Assembly (NCBI GenBank): GCA_020746995.1
Contig: JAGPXD010000001.1
Location: 7,502,001 to 7,566,000, forward strand
From: Plectosphaerella cucumerina
Taxonomy: Eukaryota > Ascomycota > Sordariomycetes > Glomerellales > Plectosphaerellaceae
Reading direction: 5' to 3'
Length of the DNA stretch: 64,000 nt
The notes under the pieces are model-generated. The model saw only the letters and a list, made by a program, of their open reading frames with translations. It was not told the DNA's origin and ran no database searches. How positions within the stretch are numbered: the first letter of the stretch is position 1; each line of letters begins with the position of its first letter. Shown piece by piece: positions 43,979 to 53,869 of this stretch. Position numbers and translations under genes: made by a program.

Positions 43979-45115
43979 TGGTCCAGTCAGTTCACCAGAT
44001 CATACATTCACCGCAAGCGCAGATGTGGTTGCAGCCCGAGCAATGACCGCGATCCCCCGAACAAATCACCACGATACATCCAACCGCCAGGTCTTCTATG
44101 TCTCGGATTTCAACGGGCAGGACATGAACATACAATCTTCACGGCACCCGACACGGGGGCAGTCTGCATATACGGACGGCGCTTACGGCAGCGGATGTCT
44201 CTTGTTATACACGGGGGGAGCTCGACTCGGTGAGGCATCGCTGGTATTGAGGCACACTTTCTAGATGTTGCTTGGCACGGATAATGCGCTGAGGGTCTGT
44301 GTCAATCTCGGCTGGATAGTTGAACCCAGCACGACGACTTTCCCACATATTAATGGGTACTTACCCCCTCTCTCGATTGCTTATCGGAAGATGATCGATG
44401 GGCTTTCGTTAGGTGGAGTCGCAGGGTCCCAGCCGCGGCAGAAATGATAGAGGACATGAATGGCCGGAACGGGATGGACGACGTGAGGAAGCCGGCCGGG
44501 GCTTGGAAGCTAGCGCACCCGTCCTGGGTGTCATGCTGAGTGCTGAAGGTCAGAGCGTCCGCGTCAAAGGTCTAGGTTGCATCTTCCCCTCGACACCATG
44601 AAGTCGACGATTTGACGAGGGGTGATTGAGGACGATAATGTCATCGAAAAGCAATTGTTGCTGGGGCGTTGAGAGTAGGGCCGAGGAGACGTGGCTTCGT
44701 AGATGGGCATCCCATAATCATGAACGACGACGCAACGATGCACACGATTTGGCAGTACAAAACCGCTAGCTTGGAAGGCGAAGCAGAACATGGCCGCTTG
44801 TTTGGCGGTAAGTGGGCATCCTGACTAGACGAGCGTTTCTTGCCAGGAGCAACACTGCTCCGACCTTCCCGGGTAACATCGACTGCACTCAGGCTCTCTG
44901 AGAGTTAGTTGCCAGTGAAAGAATGCCGACGAAGGGGGTGCCTAACAGGGAAATCCCAGTTGCAGTCACGAGATGGGCTATCGGCAGCTGTGTGGGTTTC
45001 AGCACTGGAGCTTAAGCTCGGCTGACCGGTAGCGGTCTTTGTTATTCCCTATCAATGCATTCATGTTGGTCTATATCTCGGAGCCAGACTTATCTGTGCC
45101 AACAGATGCCCTCGT
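43979..45115. other. Stretch holding repeat copy C; otherwise no gene
   Basis: Apart from copy C at 44395-44700 nothing is recognisable. Confidence 0.4.
44395..44700 (-). repeat. Copy C of the dispersed gene-fragment family
   Basis: The minus strand matches the 5' part of the ORF at 3227 (from just upstream of the ATG to the codons for LSFLPLRDWDPASPPSESP) with many changes and no open frame. Its 3' boundary (about 44395) is the same as that of copy B, whereas copy A continues. Confidence 0.72.
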
Positions 45116-46090
45116 CTAGTGCGTTTCCGCAGTCAATATGTACTGCAGCTCCATCATATGGTGGCGCGAAATTGTGACAGTATGACCAGAACGACTTTGC
45201 GGTTGTGATTCAGAGCCCGCTAACTGATCCGCGCCATCGGCAGCTGAAGACAAGGTTCGTTTCAAACGCGTGGCACCTGTAGACGTCTTAGGGGGGGCCT
45301 CAGTCGTGGAAGACGCCCCCACCGCAACGACTGGAAGCAATGCCGTTGTGGACTCAGCACTGGTGTCAGAGCATAGTGCAGCTTCCAGGTGTGGCAGAGC
45401 AGAATCTTCCCTATCGCCAGTCGTCCAGCTTGCCGGCAGTATAGACTTGGTTATTGGCCCCGGAGTTGGGGTTTTGGGTGTAGGGATTGGTTGTCTTGGA
45501 GAATCGTCTGGATTCTGACTCGCAACGTGAAGTCCCGGGACTGGTCCTGTTCCCGGGGAGGGAGCTCCATTGCTTCTGAATCTGTGAGACCTAGCCCTGA
45601 TCCGAGTGTGCAGAGGTCCGTTGCCTGAACCGTGGATAGTGGCGCTTTTGTCGGGCCCGGTAGTCGCCGAGTTACCGACATATCCGAGTACGGGGCGGAA
45701 GTCTGTGCCGGGCCTCAGACGTCCAGGTCCTTTACGAGCGACGGTATCTTGATATGAACAGGTAGTTAAACTACTTGGTATGCCCTGCGATATGGACGGG
45801 TCAGACTTGGCCTGGTATGGAAGCTCCAACTCGGCCCGCATTTTGGGCAACGTCGGCGGCAGAGGTGCCGGACGGATATGGATCGGGCCTGCTGGTGGCG
45901 CGTTGTACCGTACGGGCCAAGGGCGTGCCCGCTTGGGGACGGGTGCATGAGCGAAGGCGGGGTCATCTAGGATGCTTACAGTCACATCTCCACGTTGGAC
46001 TGTGGTCAGATGGCGAGTTGGCTGAGAGATGTCTCCGGCCGGATTCTATTGCTCGTTAGACCGGCTGAGGATTAGCTGCGCCTTGGAGTT
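45116..46090 (-). CDS. Hypothetical protein, second copy of the 15679 family
   Basis: An uninterrupted minus-strand frame of 289 residues (45985-45116) reads MTVSILDDPAFAHAPVPK and ends after LKRTLSSAADGADQLAGSES and a His/Met-containing tail. DNA homology to the gene at 15679 extends upstream to about 46090 over the CAATAG splice acceptor, so the true start is probably in an upstream exon. Residues are Pro, Ser and Thr rich with scattered Arg; there is no known domain. It is the better-preserved copy: about 290 codons without a stop in GC-rich DNA is mild evidence for coding. It could belong to a transposon or be a lineage-specific gene. Confidence 0.4.
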
Positions 46091-46861
46091 GGTTGTTCGT
46101 ACCAGACTCGATGGTATGTTTGGGCCGTGGGCACACAGCCGAGCCCCAGAATCCCAACTGCCGAATATATCAGCTTCCATCTGCAAACAGTCCAGCATCT
46201 CATTCCTTCAGTTCATCAGGGACCGCCCCACTATTGGTAACGTTGCCACAACTTACGACATCTTGGCTTGGCTTGTGATCCTGGTCTCGAGAATTCTTAT
46301 CATTATTTCCACCTGTCGTTCCAAGTGCGTAATCTTTACATGGAGGCTGCGCCATGTCAGGAACGCAGCAATTTCCATCGGGTTGCAGAAGCATACTTGC
46401 GGTTGGCAATCATGTCTCTGACTGGAAGGTTGTGGCCGTGTGTGGGCACTTGAGGTTGGGGGACTTCGCCGGGCATGGTGTCAGCTACTGTAGTATGCGA
46501 TTAGTTTTGGTGGGCGGGAGGATGGGTAAGTGGTGTATTACTGTTGGTGAGAGAAGAGATGGGAGATATGTAAAGTATGTACGGCGGCTCATGAATTCAA
46601 TAGCCGTCCCTTCATGGCAGCAGAAGAGCGGCTACGATTGGCCTGAAATTGGGTTTAGGCTAGGGCAGTCATCACTTGGCAGCACTCCCTTTCCGGCGGT
46701 ACTCCTCACCAACCCGGCTTGCCCGGTTCCTGCCACAAAGGATAACTGGACCTGGCATCCGCTAGCATAGATAGCTTCAGTGTTTAGGTCGAAGCTGTTT
46801 TAGCGCTCATTGAATCGATTGAAGAATTACATCCCGTCGGCGACCTGACCAAAAGTTAAAA
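46091..46861. other. Gene-free stretch
   Basis: Some upstream homology to 15400-15670 may extend into the left part. No other feature is seen. Confidence 0.35.
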
Positions 46862-48421
46862 TTACGACCGGCTCGCCAGTCGGGTGGGGACGGGCGGCGC
46901 GTGTGGAGGGGTGGTGCCGTCTAGGCTTCCCACCGAGCAAAGTCTGGGGTGGCGGTGGGTGTCATCTATAGCATTCAGAGACGGCCAGTAACCGCGAGAA
47001 CGCATGCACGCGGCGACGTCTTCGGGGAAGACCGGCTCGCCCGGATACAGGTAGTTGATTGACACGGCGAGGCAATCGGTGAAGTGGACGATGAGGTGGT
47101 ACTGCCGGGGCCTGGTGACGACGAGGTCCGTCTGTCCGGCAACGATAACTTCAAAGCGGATGCACGCCTGCTCGAGCACGCTGGGCGGTAGGAATAGATT
47201 AAGGTGACAGACGGCCTGCCCGCAGTCGGTCATCGCCCCATATCGTCGGACGAGCTTCTCGAGCTTCTCAGAGTCGTCGGGGTGCACCATGAGCCAGATC
47301 TTGTAGGCGGGGCCGACGACGAGATTACAGGATCGCAGGGCGGCGTCCTCACAGTAGAGGGCGGTGCCCGAGGCCTTCTTCCCGAGATGACAGTAAAGGG
47401 TGTTGACCCCGGGGAGCTCGACGAGTTCGTCCAACTGTGCGCCGGCGCTCATGACGTTCTCGAACGCGGTCGACGGGGTCGGTCCGACGTAGTAGGGGAT
47501 GGGGCCCTTCGGAGGGCTGGTAGCCATGGTCTCGAGGAAGGCGCGGGCGTCAGCAGCGGACGGTCTGTCGGTGATTTTGGACACGCCTGCAAGGTGGTAT
47601 TTGTCGACGGGCCGCTCGGCAAGGAAGAGGCGGGAGACCCCGTCTTTACGGTCATCCTTGTCTTAGCTCCTTCAACGAACCAAAGGTCGTGCTTTGGATC
47701 CGAATACGGGAAGTGCTCCAGGAGCGCCGGCAGGTCGGGCTCGAGGGGTTGCACGTCGATTGTGCTGCCGAAGCGCGCGTCGGCGGCGAAGCGGGCCAGG
47801 ACTATGTCACGGATCTGGCAGGTGTGTGGCTCGCGGTCGCGCCTACGCCGCGGAGTGTCTCCTCCAGCGACGAGGGCACCCGCTTCGCAGGTTATCGCCT
47901 GTCGAGTCGACCAGGATGTGGCATCGTGGCACGCAGGGAGGCACCCGAGCAGATGATTATCGACGCCACAGCCTACTACCTAAGAGTTGTGCCCCCTGAA
48001 TTGGGCCAGCAGTCGCGTGACCATAGATTTGTCGTTACCTGAGGCGATCTCGAGACCTTCCCGTTGCCTAGAATCGGAGACGTCGAAGTCGAGCCTCGCA
48101 CGGGCCACAAGGGATACATTAATTGCAAATTCCACCGGGGACACGTCAGACACCACCCTCACGATCTGCGATGCTGCACTTTCTATCAATAGTGTCGTAC
48201 GCCTTGATGACGTGTCGAGCGAGCTGCAAGTGATGCAGGAGTACTCGCATGAGGTCTCTACTGTGTTTAGATTCTCCCAGGACGCCTCCCACTCGACTCT
48301 TGTGGACCGGCGGCAGATGATAGTCTTTGTAGTTGCCATGAGGATCCGTATCCCCGCGGGCATTGGGGTTGGAGGCGGCGGCTTCCTTCGCTGCTTCGCC
48401 TGCCAGTTTGTTGCTTGGCAC
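46862..48421 (-). pseudogene. JmjC-like gene in shifted frames
   Basis: The 3' frame (47584-46862) carries a JmjC-type cupin: LYCHLGKKASGTALYCED, SCNLVVGPAYKIWLMVHPDD, LFLPPSVLEQACIRFEVIVA and TDLVVTRPRQYHLIVHFTDC. The last motif contains the His of the metal site, but the usual HxD/E appears as LYCE, so the first His seems lost. Upstream the same gene continues in another frame with IRDIVLARFAADARFGSTID and ALLEHFPYSDPKHDLWFVEG; inserting one G into the GGGG near 47637 links them through SRLFLAERPVDKYHLAGVSK. Further 5' are coding-like pieces in two frames (MPSNKLAGEAAKEAAASNP from 48421; EFAINVSLVARARLDFDVSD ending at a TAG at 47980). JmjC proteins are Fe(II)/2-oxoglutarate oxygenases, often histone demethylases; with the altered site and frame changes, activity is doubtful. 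Confidence 0.6.
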
Positions 48422-49977
48422 TCCGACGTGTGCGGGGATCCATCAGCAGGTGGCCGCAGTGGGAGGTGAACGAGGTCTTGACCCGGTCTCCAGCACCGGG
48501 ACAGCGCCCTGCGTCATGCAGGCCACCTCAATGGCTTATAAAGGCCCAACAAGGCCGGCGACCCTCCTATCGCGACTTGTCCACAGCACAGTTCCATTAT
48601 TTCCCTGCAGTAGGTTCACTAAGCCCATTGTTTCTCCCGTCGAATCGGCCACACCAAAATGTCGTGAGGTTGTTCGTGTTCCGAGGACGAGAACCCATGA
48701 CGACTGGCCTTCGATCGCATTGCACACTGCACCGTTCCAAAGCCTTCGCGGTTTAAATGGCGTCCATCATCCCAACCAGGCCTCTTTGGGACTGTCGTCT
48801 GTATCGAGAGGTCCCTACTCCGGGACTGTCGCCTGGATCGACAAGTCCCTACTTTGGGACATTTAGGACGTTGGCCAGATCCCAAATGAGTCCCCATTCA
48901 TGGCTACGCGAAAGGAACGCCGTCCGCACTTACTCACCGCTGGCTGATGGCCTCATATTTGGCCCATGAGAGAAAGCGCTCAGAAAGCCCGATTTTGCGA
49001 CGGGAAGACACTGTCCCGCCGAATCCCCACTGTTGACTCGTCTCGCCACGGTTACATATGCACAGGCCATAAGTCTGAGGCTCAGACTTGTAGCCCGTGC
49101 CCATCGAAAGAACAAATCACGGACAAGTACCGCAGGGTGCGCTCGTGCACGTGCCGTGACTGTGACACTAATCAATCGTACATTTTGACACTCGGACCCT
49201 ATGGCCAGGCCCCGCCAACCTGATTTCGACCTCTCTTTCTTCAGCTCGAGTTGCGCCATCGCCTCGCAGCTGTCAATCACCCCCACCGTGGACCAGAACA
49301 TCGTCAGCATCCTCGGTATATCCGAGGACCGGTTGAAATGGGATTCGGACATCCCCTCGCCGGAAGTCTCGCCGGAACAACCATCGCCCCCGCGGCGCTT
49401 CATGCTACCGAGAATGCCGGGGTTTCTAGGCCGTGTCCCGCATCGGCGAAGCGGTTCCGGGGTCAGCCAGCCCCCGGCGCTCAGTACGAGAATCTCCGTC
49501 TGAAAAGTCGCTGGACGGCGGACGGGGAACGACCGCGCCACCTCGCTCCTGCCCCGTTGCGTGATGGGGAGCGCCGCCTTTTGGGACAATATGGCCCCTG
49601 GATTGTGGAGATGGGCCTTCCCAGGGCGTGACCTGGTTCTGTTGGCCTGGAAGCGGGGTCGTCGCCTCATTTATCCGAAAATCGGCCGGGGACAGGGTCA
49701 ACATTGACTGTACCGTCTGATTGGTCCAGCTAGCACCCGAGGCCAAAATGGGGAATTTGCCACCGTCCCACTGTCCCAAATCATGCAACCTGCTTCAACG
49801 GGACGGACTCGACAGTGGAAACTGTCTCGACCAGCCATCAATGCCCTTGCATTTGGAAAACTCTCCCGACTCATACAGCCTCTGAATCTACAACACAACA
49901 ACAACATCTTTCTCTCTGCCGCCTCGCTCTTGAATCACTTCGAAGATGCCACATCTCCCTCAGACGCCACCACAAAG
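48422..49977. other. Mostly non-coding; one weak ORF at 49201-49503
   Basis: A plus-strand 100-codon frame at 49201 (MARPRQPDFDLSFFSSSCAI) has plausible composition and an ILGISEDRLKWDSD stretch but no relatives that I recognise. A TATAAAGG box lies at about 48537 with no obvious gene. The rest shows nothing. Confidence 0.3.
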
Positions 49978-50570
49978 ATGAGCCAAGACTATTTCTCGAG
50001 CAAGGGCAAAGCCCGTGACGACGACACCCTTGACGAACCCGCAGCCCACGACTCCACGCCCGCGCCGTCATCAATACAATCGCCGCGGTACATGACCGTA
50101 GCAACGGCTCGGCGCTCGAATACGCCGCGCAGCTGCAAGCCTTACTTGACGGCAACGACTCAGGCTACGGTGGCAGTAGCAACGACAATAACCACGCAGC
50201 CTCCCTCGCTCGCGACTATGCGACGCAGCCCGACATCCACAACCACTCCCAGGCCAGCGCCATCCACCAGCTCTGGTACGACCAGCACCGCTCGAACCTC
50301 GGTCGCTCTGTCAGCAGGGTCGTCGAGCTCCTCAAGGAGCTGCAGGAGATAAACACACGGTGGCCCGCGCACTACCCCTCTGTCCTGCGCATTGGGTCCG
50401 CTCCCACACTACCCTCGCGGCCCGGAATGCAGCACACGTATTCTGTGCCGTCATCATTGAGCTCGAATAAGCAAACCCTCCCCGCTCTCCCAGTTCCCAG
50501 CCGCGACCAGAACAAGGCCCGCAGTTATCATGATCTGATCTCCATTTCCACCGAGAAGGGCCTCAAGTAG
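49978..50570 (+). CDS. Small unknown gene, reading frame split by one missing base
   Basis: ATG 49978 opens MSQDYFSSKGKARDDDTLD. At about 50053 (TCC) one missing C shifts the frame; in the next frame about 170 codons run without a stop to TAG 50568-50570: ARAVINTIAAVHDRSNGSAL, EYAAQLQALLDGNDSGYGG, SAIHQLWYDQHRSNLGRSVS, RVVELLKELQEINTRWPAHY, then a Ser/Pro tail. The second frame has almost no ATG, so an ATG-based search misses it. The product would be about 197 residues: an acidic N-terminus, a helical middle and a disordered end. I do not recognise the family. It is convergent with the coiled-coil gene at 50744, 173 bp apart. Confidence 0.6.
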
Positions 50571-50743
50571 CATGTGTCTCAGACATCTCCATGTCGCCAC
50601 TGGCCGAGCTGATCAGTCTGGGTTGCTCAGAGCCCCAGATTTGGTTACAATTCCGTACATTAACACACCCGAATGAGCCGAGTCCATCCTACGCGAACCT
50701 CATGGCACGTTTGCTAACCTGCTCGCCCTCCGGCGACGAGACC

Positions 50744-52385
50744 CTACTTGACGTCCGATCCATCGGATGCTCCGTGGGATAAAAAAATAGCTGAGTCCCG
50801 TCTCTTCCTTGGAGCTGCAACGTTGCTGTCGCGCGCAGCTCTGCGCATAGCCCTCCGTGGCATATCCTCGTCCGCGGCGCCTCGTACATCGGCACGCGTA
50901 AGCACGTACCCATGGTGGACAAGATCCGTTGTCCCTTCTTCCTCATCTGTGCTGTGCTCCAAATTGGTGGCGAGGAAGGCCGGCCACACAACCTTGACTA
51001 GGTCGCCGGTCGATAGTGCTGCCGACTCCGGCTCCTGCTGCTTTGGCTGACGTTCGATGTTTCCCTGACGTGGCTGCATCGTCCTGGCGCTGTTGTCTGA
51101 CGTGACGGGATTAGTCCATCTCGGTAGTGTCTGCCAGTCGTCCGGGGCTTCGAAGTCGAAGCAAGGCTCGACTCTTTCATGGAGCTTCTGTACACGCTGC
51201 CAGTGACCGCACAGCACGCTTGTAAGATGATCAAGCCGCGATTTGAACGTCGCGTGCTGGTCCGTCGGCAGCCAGGCAGCCAGCACCACCGATACTTCCT
51301 CCACGACGCGTTCGGCACATGCGTCGCGGCGCTTCCTCTGGTGTTCGGGCAATACCTCTAGTAGCACGGCGCGAACAAGCGTGTCCTGGAAAGAATTCGC
51401 CGCTGGCAGGGTGTCCAAGATATCATCGGCGCCAGTGCCCACAGAGAGATATGTTGGCCGGAAGACGTATTCAGCGAGCGCCCTGGCATAAATGACCAAG
51501 CCCGCGATGGGCCTCATCTGTTTTGCATGGACCGAATTCGATGCCGGAAGGGGGATTCCGCGCTGTATGGCCGTGTGATTTCTGATGCGATCCCATGACC
51601 TCGAGTCCTGCAGCCGGTCTCCGTCCAGGTCGCAGCCGAAGAATGACCTAAACAAGTCTGAGGCCTCTTTGAATGACGAGCCAAGCATCTCGGAGCTGGC
51701 AGCAAGCATTAGCCTTCGTCATACAGTCATGGACGCCACGTTCCCTTACATGCTCACTCTCACATCCTCCAGGGGTGTCAATGTCGCAGTGAAGGATCGG
51801 AACATTCCGAGATTGCTCTCAGCCGCCGTCAGGGCCTCTGACTGAGCACTCAACTGGTCGCCTGTGCCTCGTACTTTCTCCTTCAGCATCGCTGCTTCCT
51901 TGCTCGCCATTTCCAGCTGTTTTGCTTGTCGCGCGATTGTGTTGTCAAGCTTTGTGATGCGTTCCTCAAGCTTTTTACTGTTGGCGATGAGTCGTCCGGC
52001 ATCGTCGTCTAGTGCCGCGATCTTCGCTCTCAACCCTGTAGTGGTGTCTTGTTCAGCCTTGAGCTTCCTATAAGCTGTTGCTTTTTCCTCCGTAACCTTG
52101 CGGCATTGCTTGGTCTGGTCCTCCATCCTCTTTTCAAGCTTCTCCTTTTCAGCGTTCCAATCAGCAGTGCGCTGGGTCAGTTCCTTGATGTTCCTATCGT
52201 AAGCAGTGTTGGTGTTGTCGAGCTCCTTTCTGAGTGTATCATTCTCCAGGACGATAGACTTCAAGCAGAGGTAGCTGTTCTCATCAGTCAACCTGCCTAT
52301 GAAAGAAAAAAAATCATTGATGGCGTCTTCGCGTTGGCTGGTGGCCGTGCTTTGGGGGGCTCTTGGTTTGCCGACGGTGTCATGT
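50744..52385 (-). CDS. Coiled-coil protein of unknown family
   Basis: Two certain exons, (52291)-51750 and 51695-50744, with a 54-nt intron 51696-51749 (GTAAGG donor, branch CTAAT) joined through the codon AT|C. The first exon encodes about 180 residues of heptad-rich coiled coil (KELTQRTADWNAEKEKLEKR; KKLEERITKLDNTIARQAKQ). The second encodes 317 residues with SSFKEASDLFRSFFGCDLDG, MRPIAGLVIYARALAEYVFR and a basic C-terminus (RRAMRRAARDSNVAAPRKRR) that could be a nuclear signal. The frame has no ATG at its 5' end. An upstream ATG (52385, MTPSANQEPPKARPPANAKT) joins it if one T is added to the T8 run at 52305-52312. TATATAAAG lies at 52464-52475 about 80 bp above that ATG. Function unknown. 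Confidence 0.65.
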
Positions 52386-52463
52386 TGAGGAAATTGGGGC
52401 CGTTGTCCTGGCGATCGATATGGAGCTTACACAATCCGGATAACAGAACACGTCCTAGGGAGG

Positions 52464-52475
52464 GCTTTATATACA
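52464..52475 (-). promoter_or_regulatory. TATA box of the coiled-coil gene
   Basis: TATATAAAG on the minus strand, about 80 bp upstream of the ATG at 52385, with a short T-rich leader between them. The spacing is normal for a fungal core promoter. Confidence 0.5.
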
Positions 52476-52499
52476 CCAAGCCTTGGCGAGTTTCGGCCC

Positions 52500-53869
52500 A
52501 CCCTACACTGGATGCACTGTACAAAGAAAGCCTCATGGCTGCCTTGCTTTGACAGTTTTGAGTTCAAAATCGCATCCAAAGTACACCGGCGAATGTCTGG
52601 GGCGAGATAATCCATTGGTCGAGAGGCCATGCGCACATGAGAGATGAGGCGAGCAAGCTGCGCTGTCGACAGTGCAGTTGGTTCAGAGATACGAAGCGCA
52701 AAGCTTGTCATTTGACGGTCATTTGACGGAGTAATTGGTCAACTTCGCGCCCGTGTCATGCAGCGACACGTATCGCATGAGAAGGTAGGGGGCAAAGCCA
52801 ACCAGAGCATGCATCTTGTGCTGGAGGTGTTGCGGCTGTCGAACTTGGCCCTGCGGTTGGTGATTGTACTTGAGGCCATCGTCTCTGAGCCAGCATGCAT
52901 GAGGCTGCGCCAGTCACCAACCGCGGTCCACACCAAGGCTGTGTCACCCCCCAACGTATGTGGCCATGCAGAACTTGAGGGGAAGAAATGCCTCGTCATT
53001 GGCTCCTGACGCCTTCACTGTATACAAGCGTGTTCATAATTGGTGCTCTACCCATGCTCGCAATCCACACACACGATGCGACGATGCGACGAAACTATCA
53101 GCCGGGGAGACTCCGTGCATTCCCGCCTTGTTCCACCTACATCTACAACCCCACTGGGCCTGGATTGTACATAGTCAGCAACAGGATTAGGCCGTCTTCG
53201 TCTGTCTGAGAGTGCAGCCTTGTCAGGTTTAGAGAGGAGGGGGACAACCGGAGGCTCCAGCTGGGAACCCTCAGCTTCCCGTTGTCACGGCGCCTGCGCT
53301 CTCGTTGGCCAAGTATAGAATACGCTGCCTGAGAGACGTTGATCAGGCTCTGCCTCCAGAAGTTTGGGGGCCGGACGCCCCGGCGCTTGCATGCAGCATT
53401 CCCTCGTCGGTCGATCGTACTCTCGCGCATGGTTGGTGATGCCCGTATCGTTGTCGGCCTTCTAGTACAACATCCGCTAGAGATGCCGACGGGATGCGCG
53501 TCGCTGGCGGTCGGCATCTGAGGGCACGACGCGGCGCACCTGCGCGTTGAGGGATTGGGCAAGACGAACTCGTCCCCATTTGCTTTTCTCTGCGCATGTC
53601 GTGCCCTGGACCAGCCGCCTGTCCGAGATCCTCCTGCCTGGACACCCCTCCGGTGGCTGAGGCTGCACACGGTCGAGTGCCTCCGCCTCTGCAGCAAACC
53701 CTCCCAAACGCCGAATGATGGGGTATATGTGGTACTCTTCCTGACGCCCGTCCCGTCCACCTGCCACCTCGGCGGCACGAGGCTGGCAGAAATCAAAACC
53801 AAAAAGATGGAGGAAAGACGACCTCTGTCCTCTTCGCGGACGCCCCGCGTGTCTCTTGCTCCGTTCGTC
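52500..53869. other. Gene-free stretch with a dispersed repeat at 53335-53530
   Basis: It contains the copy of the 640-870 repeat. Minus-strand frames in 53140-53800 look faintly coding but have no domain, and frames change often; I treat them as debris. Confidence 0.4.
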
